Positions 10,411 through 19,554 of a stretch of DNA of 64,000 nucleotides are shown one piece after another; within the stretch, counting starts at the first letter, position 1, and each line of letters opens with the position of its first letter. Under the pieces are notes generated by a model, which saw only the letters and a program-made list of their open reading frames with translations, ran no database searches and was not told the origin of the DNA. Location: assembly GCF_030161555.1 (NCBI RefSeq), contig NZ_BSUK01000001.1:4030001-4094000 (forward strand), written 5' to 3'. The DNA comes from Luteimicrobium album (GTDB taxonomy: Bacteria; Actinomycetota; Actinomycetes; Actinomycetales; Cellulomonadaceae). Made by a program: the position numbers and the translations under genes.

Positions 10411-10497
10411 ATGGGCGAGGCCCTGACCGGTCACCGCGCGACGACGCGCGGCCTCGTCCTGCGTGCCGCCACCCCCACCTGTCGCTGCTGTCGGTAG
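10411..10497 (+). CDS. Cysteine-rich leader peptide (attenuator uORF)
   Basis: A 28-codon reading frame starting with ATG after a strong AGGAGGG ribosome-binding site and ending in the residues TCRCCR and TAG. Short polycysteine peptides of this kind are known in actinobacteria as cysteine-responsive attenuators upstream of sulfur-assimilation genes: when charged tRNA-Cys is scarce, ribosomes stall at the Cys codons and change the fold of the downstream RNA. The peptide lies 165 bp before cysK and its stop codon overlaps the left arm of a hairpin at 10496-10548. It is shorter than gene finders usually accept. Confidence 0.85.
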   Translation: MGEALTGHRATTRGLVLRAATPTCRCCR

Positions 10498-10548
10498 AGC
10501 GTTGACCTCCGGTCTCCCGGAAGGCTCGCCCGAGCGCGTCAACGCTCT
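10496..10548 (+). promoter_or_regulatory. Attenuator hairpin downstream of the Cys leader peptide
   Basis: Arms 10496-10506 and 10538-10548 are perfect 11-nt reverse complements, separated by 31 nt. The left arm begins in the leader stop codon, so a ribosome stalled on the last Cys codons would cover it and prevent this stem, while one that terminates normally would let it form. The stem is followed by TCTCCCCC rather than a T-run. Which conformer terminates or hides the cysK start cannot be decided by eye. Confidence 0.65.
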
Positions 10549-10662
10549 TCTCCCCCACGCCCGCCGGCGGCCCTCGTGCTGCCCGTGCGGGCCGTCCGGC
10601 ACACCCCGGGCACCTGACCCCACCCCCGCCCTGTCACGGGCCAGCCCACCGAAGAGGAACAC

Positions 10663-11598
10663 ATGGCACGCATCTACGAGGACGCGACGAAGCTCATCGG
10701 CAACACGCCGCTCGTGCGTCTCAACAAGCTCACCGAGGGCCTCGAGGCGACCGTCGTCGCCAAGCTGGAGTTCTACAACCCCGCGAACTCGGTCAAGGAC
10801 CGTATCGGCGTCTCGATCATCGACGCCGCCGAGGCGTCGGGCGAGCTGAAGCCGGGCGGGACGATCGTCGAGGGCACGTCGGGCAACACCGGCATCGCGC
10901 TCGCGTGGGTCGGCGCCGCCCGCGGCTACAACGTCGTGCTGACCATGCCCGAGACCATGTCCAAGGAGCGCCGCGCGCTCCTGCGCGCCTACGGGGCCGA
11001 GCTGGTGCTCACCCCCGGCGCCGAGGGCATGAAGGGTGCCGTCGCGCGGGCCGAGCAGATCGCCGCCGAGCGTCCGGGCGCCATCCTCGCCCGCCAGTTC
11101 GCCAACGAGGCGAACCCGGCCATCCACCGCAAGACCACCGCGGAGGAGATCTGGGCCGACACCGACGGCGCGGTCGACATCGTCGTCGCGGGGATCGGGA
11201 CCGGCGGCACCATCACGGGCGTCGGCGAGGTCCTCAAGGAGCGCAAGCCCGAGGTCAAGATCGTCGCCGTCGAGCCGGCCGAGTCGCCGATCCTCACGGG
11301 CGGCCAGCCCGGCCCGCACAAGATCCAGGGCCTCGGCGCGAACTTCGTCCCGGAGATCCTCAACACCGAGATCTACGACGAGGTCCTCGACATCGACGCG
11401 GACACCGCCGTCGCGACGGCGCGCGCCACCGCCAAGGAGGAGGGCCTCCTCGTCGGCATCTCGTCGGGTGCCGCCATCGAGGGCGCCCTGGAGGTCGCGA
11501 AGCGGCCCGAGAACAAGGGCAAGCTGATCGTGGTGATCGTCCCCGACTTCGGTGAGCGGTACCTGTCGACCATCCTCTACTCGGACCTGCTGGACTGA
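10663..11598 (+). CDS. cysK: Cysteine synthase A (O-acetylserine sulfhydrylase)
   Basis: PLP enzyme that makes cysteine from O-acetylserine and sulfide, 311 residues. The PLP lysine is in NSVKDRIG, the substrate loop is TSGNTG, and the phosphate-binding loop is GTGGT. ATG at 10663 follows GAGGAACAC. It heads a two-gene operon with cysE and is preceded by the polycysteine attenuator, which fits end-product control of cysteine synthesis. Confidence 0.96.
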   Translation: MARIYEDATKLIGNTPLVRLNKLTEGLEATVVAKLEFYNPANSVKDRIGVSIIDAAEASGELKPGGTIVEGTSGNTGIALAWVGAARGYNVVLTMPETMSKERRALLRAYGAELVLTPGAEGMKGAVARAEQIAAERPGAILARQFANEANPAIHRKTTAEEIWADTDGAVDIVVAGIGTGGTITGVGEVLKERKPEVKIVAVEPAESPILTGGQPGPHKIQGLGANFVPEILNTEIYDEVLDIDADTAVATARATAKEEGLLVGISSGAAIEGALEVAKRPENKGKLIVVIVPDFGERYLSTILYSDLLD

Positions 11599-11760
11599 GC
11601 ACCCGACATGACCGGTGTCCTGCCGCGCGCGTCGCGCCCCGTCCCACCCCGACAGGGGGCCGGGACCTCGACGCGCGCGGCGGGCGCCGTCGGCCCCGCC
11701 GCACCACCCGCGGGGAAGCGCGCGGGCGGCCGTGACGTTGCCCCCTCGGGAAGGAGTCGC

Positions 11761-12357
11761 GTGAGCCGTCTGCGCAGTGTCTGGTCCACCGTCCGCGAGG
11801 ACCTGGAGGTGGCGCGCCAGCGCGACCCCGCGGCACGCTCCCTTCTCGAGGTCGCCCTGGCGTACCCCGGCGTCCACGCCGTGTGGGCGTACCGGGTCGC
11901 GCACACCATGTGGCGCAACCCCGCGCTGCGCCTCCCGGCTCGGCTGGTCTCCCAGCTCGCCCGCGCCGCCACGGGAATCGAGATCCATCCCGGCGCCACG
12001 ATCGGCCGGCGCCTGTTCATCGACCACGGCATGGGCGTCGTGGTCGGAGAGACCACGGTCATCGGCGACGACGTCCTCCTCTTCCACGGCACGACCCTCG
12101 GCGGCCGCTCGATGACCAAGGGCAAGCGCCACCCCACGATCGGCGACCGGGTCACGGTCGGCGCGGGCGCGAAGGTCCTCGGCCCCATCTGGGTCGGCGA
12201 CGACGCCCAGGTGGGCGCGAACGCCGTCGTCGTCAAGGACGTCCCACCGGGCGCCGTCGCCGTGGGCGTACCCGCGAAGATCCGCCTCCCGCAGCCGCCC
12301 GCCCGCCACCCCCAGTCGGTCGAGGACCCGTCGCAGCTCATCGAGTACGTCATCTGA
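11761..12357 (+). CDS. cysE: Serine O-acetyltransferase
   Basis: Makes O-acetylserine, the substrate of CysK, from serine and acetyl-CoA. Hexapeptide-repeat left-handed beta-helix sequence is evident ([28 protein letters not shown]) with the catalytic His in IDHGMG. The open frame extends 51 codons upstream, but the GTG at 11761 has AAGGAG in front and gives 198 residues, the usual length of the short actinobacterial form. It is 160 bp downstream of cysK. Confidence 0.93.
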   Translation: MSRLRSVWSTVREDLEVARQRDPAARSLLEVALAYPGVHAVWAYRVAHTMWRNPALRLPARLVSQLARAATGIEIHPGATIGRRLFIDHGMGVVVGETTVIGDDVLLFHGTTLGGRSMTKGKRHPTIGDRVTVGAGAKVLGPIWVGDDAQVGANAVVVKDVPPGAVAVGVPAKIRLPQPPARHPQSVEDPSQLIEYVI

Positions 12358-12368
12358 CCCTCGCCGTG

Positions 12369-12421
12369 AGTGCGGAGCTTTTGCGCGAGACGCCTGGCGT
12401 GTCGCGCAAAAGTTCCGCACT
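12369..12421 (+). terminator. Terminator of the cysteine operon
   Basis: 20-bp hairpin, arms 12369-12388 and 12402-12421 with one G-U pair and a 13-nt loop, 12 nt beyond the cysE stop. Confidence 0.8.
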
Positions 12422-12436
12422 TAGCGAGAAGTTGTT

Positions 12437-12458
12437 CTAGTAGTAATAGAACTACTAG
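12437..12458 (+). promoter_or_regulatory. Operator of the YtrA-type regulator
   Basis: CTAGTAGT (12437-12444) and ACTACTAG (12451-12458) form a perfect 8-bp inverted repeat with a 6-bp AT-rich spacer, ending 9 bp before the GTG of the GntR gene. AT-rich palindromes at this place are typical autoregulatory sites of YtrA-subfamily GntR repressors. The spacer region could double as the -10 box. Confidence 0.65.
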
Positions 12459-12467
12459 AGTGATGGT

Positions 12468-12823
12468 GTGATCTTCCGACTCGACGTCACGAGCGGCGAA
12501 CCTCTGTTCGCGCAGCTCGCCGCGCAGGCGCGGCTCGCCGTGCTGCGCGGCGAGCTGCGGCCCGGCGAGCGACTGCCCGCCGCACGCGAGCTCGCCCAGG
12601 CGCTCGACGTCAACATGCACACCGTCCTGCACGCGTACCGGGAGCTCCGCGACGAGGGCCTCGTCGAGCTCCGTCGCGGCCGCGGCGCCGTCGTCGCGGG
12701 GCGACCCCCGCCGAGCTCGACGCCGTGCAGGACGCCGTCGCCGCGCTCGTGCAGGCCGCACGCTCCGCCCATCTGTCCGCCACCACCACCACGACCCTCG
12801 TCCAGGAGGCGTTCCAGCGATGA
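12468..12823 (+). CDS. GntR-family regulator, YtrA subfamily, frameshifted
   Basis: Short GntR repressor: winged helix (EPLFAQLAAQARLAVLRGEL, RLPAARELAQALDVNMHTV) with only a short C-terminal dimerisation segment, as in YtrA. The frame breaks in the run of five C at 12705-12709; the second frame continues AELDAVQDAVAALVQAAR...VQEAFQR and gives 118 residues. Its TGA overlaps the ATG of the following membrane protein gene (ATGA), so the two are translated together and the membrane protein is probably the regulated target. Confidence 0.8.
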
Positions 12824-13860
12824 CGACGACCCCACGGCCCGATCCGTTCCCGGTACCGGGCGCCCGACCGGACCCTCCCGCGCCGGAGGGCTGGCGCAGG
12901 CACGCCCGCGCGACGGCGCTCTGGAGCGGCGGTGTCGCGCTCGCGCTCCTGGTCGCCTCGGCGCTCGTCGCCGCCTCCTGGGGAGACGAGCTCCCGGACC
13001 CTGTCGCGAGCCACTGGAGCGGGAGCGGCAGCCCCGACGGGTTTTCGTCGCTCGGCAGCACGATCGCGGTCGGGCTCGGGATCGGCGCCCTCTGCGTCGT
13101 GGTGTTCGCGGCGATCACCTGGTTCTGGGGGAGGCAGGCCTCGACGCGCCGCATCATGGCCGCGGCCATGATCTGGATGGCCGGGCTGATCTCGCTGGCG
13201 CTCGTCGGGATGCTCGACCAGCAGCGAGGGCTCCCCGACGCGCACCAGGCCGGCTCGGTGAACGGCGTCCTTCTCATGGCCGTCCTGGTGCCACTGCTGC
13301 CGGCCGCGGCTGCGGCCCTGCTCGTGCACCCCGACCCGCCGCTGCCCGCCACCGGCATCCTGGCCTCCGACGCGCCGCGGACCACCCTGCGCCCGGACGA
13401 GCGCGCCGCCTGGGTAGGGCGCGCGTCGGGCCGGGCGCTGCCCGCCGTCGTCCTCGGGACGACGATCGTGGTCCTCGCAGTCGCCGTCGCCTCGCAGCTC
13501 TGGTTCCTGCTCGCCGTCGCCGTGGTCCTGCTGGTGCTGCTGCTGTCGATGGCGTCGTTCCACGTCCGCGTGTCGGAGAGCGGACTGACGGTCCGGTCGG
13601 TCTTCGGGTGGCCCCGCACGGCCGTCCCGGCGGACGAGGTCGAGCGCGCCGACGTCGTCCGGGTGCGCCCGACGCGCGACTTCGGCGGCTACGGCTGGCG
13701 GCTCGGGCGGCAGGGCCGCACCGGCATCGTCCTGCGGTCGGGCGAGGCCCTCGAGGTCACACGCACGGGTGGCCGGCGGCTCGTGGTCACGGTCGACGAC
13801 GCGGCGGACGCCGCCGCGCTGCTCAACACGATGGCCGAACGGGCGCGGGCCGCGCGGTAG
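12820..13860 (+). CDS. DUF1648-type membrane protein
   Basis: A 346-residue membrane protein with about six hydrophobic segments. The N-terminal third has the DUF1648 pattern ([18 protein letters not shown], found also in SdpI-type proteins), and the C-terminal cytoplasmic part is a beta-rich, PH-like segment ([19 protein letters not shown]). The role is unknown; YtrA-linked membrane proteins often respond to cell-envelope stress. It overlaps the GntR gene by 4 nt and is followed by a hairpin. Confidence 0.75.
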   Translation: MTTTPRPDPFPVPGARPDPPAPEGWRRHARATALWSGGVALALLVASALVAASWGDELPDPVASHWSGSGSPDGFSSLGSTIAVGLGIGALCVVVFAAITWFWGRQASTRRIMAAAMIWMAGLISLALVGMLDQQRGLPDAHQAGSVNGVLLMAVLVPLLPAAAAALLVHPDPPLPATGILASDAPRTTLRPDERAAWVGRASGRALPAVVLGTTIVVLAVAVASQLWFLLAVAVVLLVLLLSMASFHVRVSESGLTVRSVFGWPRTAVPADEVERADVVRVRPTRDFGGYGWRLGRQGRTGIVLRSGEALEVTRTGGRRLVVTVDDAADAAALLNTMAERARAAR

Positions 13861-13863
13861 AGT

Positions 13864-13902
13864 GCGCAACTACCTGAGACGGACGGTCTCAGGAAGTTGC
13901 GC
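13864..13902 (+). terminator. Terminator of the GntR/membrane protein operon
   Basis: 17-bp stem with one mismatch (13864-13880 with 13886-13902), 5-nt loop, starting directly after the stop codon at 13860. Confidence 0.75.
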
Positions 13903-13936
13903 GGCTCGCGCACGACCTCGACGCGGAGGAGACCCC

Positions 13937-14993
13937 ATGCGCTTCGGCATCACCACCGGCTACTGGTCCGCAGGCCCTCCCGAGGGCGTGCAAGAGGCGA
14001 TCGTCGAGGCCGACCGGCTCGGCATCGACTCGGTCTGGACCGCCGAGGCGTACGGTTCCGACGCGTTCACCCCGCTGGCGTGGTGGGGCTCGCAGACGTC
14101 GCACGTGCGGCTCGGGACCGCCATCGCGCAGATGTCGGCGCGCACGCCGACCGCCACGGCCATGCAGGCGCTCACGCTCGACCACCTCTCGGGCGGCCGG
14201 TTCGTCCTCGGGCTCGGGGCGTCCGGGCCGCAGGTGGTCGAGGGCTGGTACGGGCAGCCCTACCGCCGCCCGCTCGCCCGCACGCGCGAGTACGTCGACG
14301 TCGTCCGCCAGGTGCTCCGACGGGGGCGCCCGTCGCGCTCGACGGCGAGTTCTACCAGCTCCCGCTGTCCGCCGAGCGGGGCGGCACCGGGCTCGGCAAG
14401 CCGTTGCGCCCGACGGTCCACCCGCTGCGTGCGGACCTGCCGATCCTCCTCGCCGCCGAGGGGCCCAAGAACATCGCGCTCGCCGCCGAGATCTGCGACG
14501 GCTGGCTCCCGGTCTTCTACGCCCCCGGCTCGACGCGATGTTCCGCGGCTTCCTCGCGGACGGGTTCGCCGCCCGGTCGGGCGACCTCGCGCCGGTCGAG
14601 CGCTTCGAGGTCGCCGCGAGCGTCCCGGTGAGCCTCGACGACGACGTCGAGCGCGCCGCCGACCACCTCCGCCCGTGGATCGCGCTGTACGTGGGCGGCA
14701 TGGGCGCCAAGGGCGCGAACTTCCACCGCAACGCCGTCGACCTGCTCGGCTACTCCGACGCCGCGGACGAGATCCAGGACCTCTACCTCGCGGGGCGCAA
14801 GGAGGAGGCCGCGAGGGCTGTGCCGACGGCGCTCGTCGAGGACGTGGCGCTCGTCGGGCCGGCGGAGAAGATCGCCGCCGAGCTGCCGCGCTGGGAGGCG
14901 AGCGCCGTCACGACGATGCTCCTCCAGGCCGACGCCGACGCCGTCCGGACGGTCGTAGGCGCCGCGGCCGCGACGGGGCTGCTCACGCGCTGA
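13937..14993 (+). CDS. LLM-class (F420-dependent type) oxidoreductase, two frameshifts
   Basis: Luciferase-like TIM-barrel oxidoreductase of the actinobacterial F420-binding type, judged from [14 protein letters not shown] at the N terminus, [19 protein letters not shown], and the central [20 protein letters not shown]. The substrate is unknown. The frame breaks twice: in the run of five G at 14322-14326 and near 14530 (a missing C before GACGCGATG). With both bases added the protein is 352 residues. ATG at 13937 follows GGAGGAG. It stands alone between terminators and the FCD regulator. Confidence 0.82.
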
Positions 14994-15034
14994 CGCCGCG
15001 GGGGCCGCGGGGAGGCTCGTCCCGTCGTCGTCTT

Positions 15035-15051
15035 CATTTGTCCTACAAATG
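15035..15051 (+). promoter_or_regulatory. FadR-type GntR operator
   Basis: CATTTGT-CCT-ACAAATG is a perfect 7-3-7 palindrome, 15 bp upstream of the regulator start. The inner TTGT-N3-ACAA matches the TNGTNNNACNA pattern of FadR-subfamily GntR proteins, so autoregulation of the following two genes is likely. Confidence 0.7.
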
Positions 15052-15065
15052 GCTCATCGGCTACG

Positions 15066-15812
15066 GTGACGGACGTGCCCAAGCTCTCCCCCAACGTCCC
15101 CCTGTCGACCCAGGTCGCCGACCAGCTGCGCGGTCGCATCGCCGACGGCGAGTTCCCCGTCGGCTCCCGGATCCCCACCGAGGCGCAGCTCACCGACGAG
15201 CTCGGCGTGAGCCGCAACAGCGTCCGCGAGGCCCTGCGGTCGCTCGCCCACGCCGGGCTCCTGCGCGCCCGCGCCGGGGACGGCACCTACGTCACCGCGA
15301 CGAGCGAGCTGGCGCCCGCCCTCGAGCGCGAGCTCGAGCGCGCACGGGTGGCCGACGTCGCGGAGGTGCGGCTCGTGCTCGAGCGCGAGGCCGCACGCCT
15401 GGCCGCGGCGCGAGCGACGCCCGTGCAGCTCGGCGCGCTGGAGCACGCGCTCGCCGCGCGTGAGTCCGCCGGCACCGGTGCGACGTACGCGGCCGCGGAC
15501 CTCGACTTCCACCACGCGCTCCTCGACGCGAGCGGCAACCTGCTGCTCGCCGAGCTGCACCGCGGAACCGGCGGCGTCGAGGACAGCCTGCTCCGGACGA
15601 CCCCGCTCGACGCGACGTTCACCGACTTCCGCGCCTCGACCCGTCGTCTCGACGACGCGCACGCCGATGTGGTCGTCGCGGTCCGGGCCGGCGACCCCGA
15701 CCGCGCGGCCGCCGCCGTCGAGACCATGATGGGCCTCGCCCGGGCGCTGGGGTCCTGGACCGACATCGGAACACAGGGAACTCCGGGCAGCGTGGCAGGA
15801 GGCGCGCGGTGA
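15066..15812 (+). CDS. GntR-family regulator with FCD domain
   Basis: A 248-residue regulator: N-terminal winged helix ([35 protein letters not shown]) and an all-helical FCD ligand domain ([29 protein letters not shown], with metal-ligand-type Asp/His). A GTG at 15066 is used. Its stop overlaps the start of the MFS gene (GTGA), so the transporter is very probably under its control through the palindrome at 15035-15051. Confidence 0.88.
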   Translation: MTDVPKLSPNVPLSTQVADQLRGRIADGEFPVGSRIPTEAQLTDELGVSRNSVREALRSLAHAGLLRARAGDGTYVTATSELAPALERELERARVADVAEVRLVLEREAARLAAARATPVQLGALEHALAARESAGTGATYAAADLDFHHALLDASGNLLLAELHRGTGGVEDSLLRTTPLDATFTDFRASTRRLDDAHADVVVAVRAGDPDRAAAAVETMMGLARALGSWTDIGTQGTPGSVAGGAR

Positions 15813-17038
15813 GCCCCGCGGCGCCCGCGCCCCGCGCGCCTCGCGCCCTGCTCGCGCTGGTCGGCGTGCTCCTCGTCGCCGCGAACCTCCGCGCCTCGAT
15901 CACGTCCGTCGGCCCGGTGCTCGACGACGTACGCAGCGACCTGCACCTGTCGTCGGCCGCCGGTTCCGCTCTCATCAGCCTGCCGCTCGTCGCGTTCGCC
16001 CTCGTGTCCCCGGTGACCCCGGCTCTCGCGCGGCGGCTCGGCCTCGAGCGCGCGCTCGCGTGCGCGCTGGGCGTGCTGGCCGTCGGCGTCGTCCTGCGGT
16101 CGGTGCCGGGCCCAGGCCTCCTCTGGGTCGGCACGGTGCTCCTGGGCGTCGCGATCGCGGTCCTCAACGTGGCGCTCCCGGCCGTCGTCAAGCGCGACCA
16201 CCCGACCCGCATCGGCACGCTCACCGGGGCCTACTCCGCCGTCCAGTCGACGTTCGCCGCGCTGGCCGCGGGGCTGGCCGTGCCCGTCGCAGACGCGGCG
16301 ACGTCGGGCTGGCGGCTCGCGCTCGGGATCTGGGCGGGTCTCGCGCTCGTCGCCCTGGCCTTCGTGCTGCCGCAGCGTCACCGTCCGACGGTCGTCTCGT
16401 CCGCGCAGGACGCGGTCGCGCTCGACGACGCCCCGGCGGTCTCGCCCGCCCCTCCGGATCCCGGACGACGGTCGCCGTGGGGCACCGCGCTCGGGTGGCA
16501 GGTGACGCTCTTCATGGGCCTGCAGTCCGTCACGTTCTACGTGCTCATCACCTGGTTGCCCTCCGTCGAGCACGACCACGGCGTCAGCGCGTCGGCCGCC
16601 GGCGTCCACCTGCTGCTCCTCAACGGCTTCGGGATCGCGGGGAGCCTGGCGTGCTCCGCGCTGCTGCACCGCCTGCGCGACCAGCGGATCCTCGGCCTCG
16701 GCGGGCCGCTCCTCTTCGCGAGCGCCGTCGCGGGCCTGCTGGCCGCCCCTGGAGCGGCGGCGCTGTGGGCGTGCCTCGCGGGCGTCGCAGGCGGCATGTG
16801 CATCGTGCTCGCGCTCTCGCTGTTCGGTCTGCGCACCACGGACCACCACCAGGCCGCGAGCCTGTCGGGCATGGCCCAGTCCGTGGGCTACGTGCTCGCT
16901 GCCGCGGGACCGATCGTGTTCGGCGCGCTGCACGACGCGACCGGCTCGTGGCACGCGCCGCTCGTGACGCTGCTCGGGGTGTCTGCGGGGCAGGCCGTGT
17001 TCGGGACGCTCGCCGGCAGGGCGCGCACGCTCGCCTGA
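15809..17038 (+). CDS. MFS transporter, CynX/NimT type
   Basis: A 409-residue permease with about twelve hydrophobic segments and the ANLRASITSVGPVLDDVRSDL opening (split here by position only) typical of the CynX/NimT group, which includes cyanate and 2-nitroimidazole exporters. The substrate is not known. Translationally coupled to the FCD regulator. It ends 6 bp from the convergent alkyltransferase-like gene with no room for a terminator. Confidence 0.82.
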   Translation: MSPAAPAPRAPRALLALVGVLLVAANLRASITSVGPVLDDVRSDLHLSSAAGSALISLPLVAFALVSPVTPALARRLGLERALACALGVLAVGVVLRSVPGPGLLWVGTVLLGVAIAVLNVALPAVVKRDHPTRIGTLTGAYSAVQSTFAALAAGLAVPVADAATSGWRLALGIWAGLALVALAFVLPQRHRPTVVSSAQDAVALDDAPAVSPAPPDPGRRSPWGTALGWQVTLFMGLQSVTFYVLITWLPSVEHDHGVSASAAGVHLLLLNGFGIAGSLACSALLHRLRDQRILGLGGPLLFASAVAGLLAAPGAAALWACLAGVAGGMCIVLALSLFGLRTTDHHQAASLSGMAQSVGYVLAAAGPIVFGALHDATGSWHAPLVTLLGVSAGQAVFGTLAGRARTLA

Positions 17039-17044
17039 GGCGAG

Positions 17045-17374
17045 TCAGTCCGGGAGCCAGACCGCGTCGCGCAGCCGGACGCGGGCGCCGTCGGCGGTGA
17101 GCGGGCAACCCTCCGCGCGGAGCTCGTCGAGGGCACGCACACGGTGCCGGGCGGGCGGGTTGCCGGTCGCGTTGACGACGCGCCACCAGGGCACGTCACC
17201 GCCCGCCCGGGACAGGACGGTCCCGACCTGACGCGGACCGCCGCGGTCGCGGACGCCCAGGTCGGGGTCGGAGTGGTCGCGCAGGTACTCGGCGATCAGT
17301 CCGTACGTCGTCGCGCGGCCGGGCGGGACCCGTTCGACGACCGAGAGCACCGCGTCGAGGTAGGCGTCGTCCAC
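17045..17374 (-). CDS. Alkyltransferase-like protein (Atl)
   Basis: A 109-residue homologue of the DNA-binding domain of O6-alkylguanine-DNA alkyltransferase. The active-site PCHRV of true MGMT is PWWRVV here, so the acceptor cysteine is missing; Atl proteins instead flag alkylated guanine for nucleotide excision repair. The tyrosine of the flipping helix (TTYGLIAEYL) is kept. It lies 9 bp downstream of the methyltransferase gene. Confidence 0.85.
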   Translation of the reverse strand: MDDAYLDAVLSVVERVPPGRATTYGLIAEYLRDHSDPDLGVRDRGGPRQVGTVLSRAGGDVPWWRVVNATGNPPARHRVRALDELRAEGCPLTADGARVRLRDAVWLPD

Positions 17375-17383
17375 GCGGGCAGC

Positions 17384-18139
17384 CTAGGCCCGGCGGGCGA
17401 CGACGAGCGTCCGGCTCGAGTGCGCGACGAACGAACCGTCCCGCCGGATCCGGGCGTCGAGCGCGCTCAGCTCCGCGCCGTAGCGCTCGACGGTGAACCC
17501 CGGCACCCACCAGACGAGCTTGCGGAGCAGGTAGACGACCGCGCCGACGTCCGCGATCTCGATCCGGAGCCGCTCGGTCCGTAGCTCGGCGACCTCGAGC
17601 CTGGCGGCCCGTGCCTCGGCGGCCTCCGCGAACGGGTCGCGCCCTCGCCGGTGCTCCTCGTCGAGCGGACCGAGGAACGCCTCGATCAGCTCGAACCCGC
17701 TCGCGGGCCCGACGTGCTGCGCCAGGTACGTGCCGCCGGGCGCGAGCACGCGTGCGATCTCGGCCCACGGCGGCACGACGGGGTGCCGGCTGGTCACGAG
17801 CTCGAAGGCTCCGTCGGCGAACGGGAGCGGCGCGTCGTCCCGGGCCGTCACGACGGCGCAGCCGAGCGGGTGAAGCAGCGCGGTCGCGCGGGCCGCGTTG
17901 GGCGGCCAGCCCTCGGTCGCGACCATGACGCGGGGGAAGGGCGCCGCCGTCGCGAGCACCTCACCGCCACCGGTCTGCAGGTCGAGCGCGGAGCCGACCC
18001 CGGTCAGCGCCGCCGCGAGGCGCTTCGCGTACCGCCAGCTCGGGCGCTCCTCGGTCGCGCGGCCGTCGAGCCACGAGAAGTCCCACCCGTCGACGTCGGC
18101 GGCAGCGGCGTCGGCGACGAGGTCGTCGTAGGGGCGCAC
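17384..18139 (-). CDS. Class I SAM-dependent methyltransferase
   Basis: A 251-residue methyltransferase of the UbiE/YcgJ type. Motif I is degenerate (ALDLQTGGGEVLA), a tail motif EIARVLAPGGTYLAQHVG is clear. The substrate is unknown. A GTG at 18139 is chosen, 4 bp after the stop of the acetyltransferase gene, so the two are likely co-transcribed. Confidence 0.75.
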   Translation of the reverse strand: MRPYDDLVADAAAADVDGWDFSWLDGRATEERPSWRYAKRLAAALTGVGSALDLQTGGGEVLATAAPFPRVMVATEGWPPNAARATALLHPLGCAVVTARDDAPLPFADGAFELVTSRHPVVPPWAEIARVLAPGGTYLAQHVGPASGFELIEAFLGPLDEEHRRGRDPFAEAAEARAARLEVAELRTERLRIEIADVGAVVYLLRKLVWWVPGFTVERYGAELSALDARIRRDGSFVAHSSRTLVVARRA

Positions 18140-18143
18140 GGCC

Positions 18144-19482
18144 TCAGAACACCCAGCTCGAGCACGGCGCGACCGGCCACGCGAACGCGGCCGACGCCCG
18201 CGCGAGCGCCCCGGCCGGTGACCGGCGACGAGCCCGGCGGCGGCGAGGGCGACAAGCGTCTCCCCGCCCAGGTACGCGGCCCCGAGCTCGCGCACGTCGA
18301 GCGTGACGTCGGCGGGCTCGTCCGTGCGCACGACCTCGGCACCCGGCGCGAACGCCCGTGCCCGCAGTCGCCAGCTCCCGCTGTTCCCCGCGAGCCGCGC
18401 GTCGTGCACGCCGAGGACGACGTCCACGTCGGCCGCGTACTGCCGGGCCGCGAGCGCCGTCGGGACGTCGAGGACCCGGACCCACAGGTTGTCGAAGAGG
18501 GTGGGCGTCGCCTTGCGGCGGTCGACGAGCCACTGCGCGACGACGTCGTCGGTCGGGATCATGAACGGGTGGACGTCGTCGGTCAGGTCGAGGTCGAGCA
18601 GCACGTCCCACAGGGCGCGCGCCGCCGCGGCGTCGAGCGCCACGAACTCTCCCCGCTGACGTGGCCGCGCGGACCCTGCAGCTCCCAGTCGAGCTTGCGG
18701 CGGAACGTCGTGTACCCGCGGGGCTCGCCGTCGCGCTCGACGATGACGATGCGCTCGGGCTCGCGGCCGTCGCGGCGCAGCGGCGTGTCGGCCCAGAAGT
18801 ACCGCTGGAGCTCGGAGGTCTCGCGCCCGACCCAGCCGGGCCGGTTGAGGCCCGAGCCGCCCACGTCCGCGCCGGCGCGCTCGTGCAGGTCCTCGACGAG
18901 TGCCGCGTGGCGCTCGTAGTCGCTCGTCTCGATGCGGACGGTGTGGTCGGCGGCGCCGGGCACGTCGCGCAGAGCGGCTCCGCGCGGGATCGTCACGCGG
19001 AGGTCGTCCGCGGCCTTGCCGTAGCCGAACCGGCCGTAGATGGCGGCCTCGGCCGCGAAGAGCGCCGACACGGGCTCGCGTCGCAGGAGCGAGCGGCGGA
19101 AGTGCTCGTCGATCATGGCGGTGAGGATCCCCCGCCGCCGGTGCGCGGGGTGGACCCCGACCCACGTGAGCCCCGAGACCGGGACGACGCCGCCCGGCAC
19201 GGGGAACCGCGCGAAGGGGTAGGACGCGTGCACGCCCACCAGCTCGGTCCGGACGGGGACCGCGCCGTCGGCGGGCGCCGCGTCCGGGTCGTCCGGCTCG
19301 GCGACCACCCCGACGGCGCGGTCCCAGCTCAGCGGTGACGGCTCGGCCGCGAGGGCCTCGACGTCCTTGCCGGTGGGGAACGCCCAGGCGTCGAGGGTGA
19401 GGACGTCGCGCAGGTCGTCGGCGGCGAGCTGTCGGAAGTCGTAGCCGTCGGGCAGGGATGCGCGTGGGGAGCGGTGGGGCAT
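18144..19482 (-). CDS. Eis-type GNAT acetyltransferase, two frameshifts
   Basis: Related to enhanced intracellular survival (Eis) proteins, which acetylate amines such as aminoglycosides. The GNAT core reads SGLTWVGVHPAHRRRGILTAMI with the acetyl-CoA loop RRRG, followed by a second GNAT-like region and an SCP2-like C-terminal domain. Frames break in runs of four C at 18651-18654 and 18209-18212. With both restored the protein has 446 residues and ends in Phe; in Eis the terminal carboxylate acts in catalysis, so an end at Phe supports the reconstruction. The real substrate is not known. Confidence 0.8.
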
Positions 19483-19509
19483 GGCGTCGACTCTGGCAGA
19501 CGACTGCGA

Positions 19510-19538
19510 CCCCCGCACGGTCTTTCGCCGTGCGGGGG
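19510..19538 (-). terminator. Terminator of the MFS gene
   Basis: Perfect 11-bp stem (19510-19520 with 19528-19538), 7-nt loop TCTTTCG, 17 nt after the stop of the minus-strand MFS gene. Confidence 0.75.
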
Positions 19539-19554
19539 CCGGGAGGCGATGTCG

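Noticed and set aside
10288-12420. A 710-codon minus-strand frame over cysK and cysE
   Set aside because: Antisense shadow; cysK and cysE are unmistakable on the plus strand.
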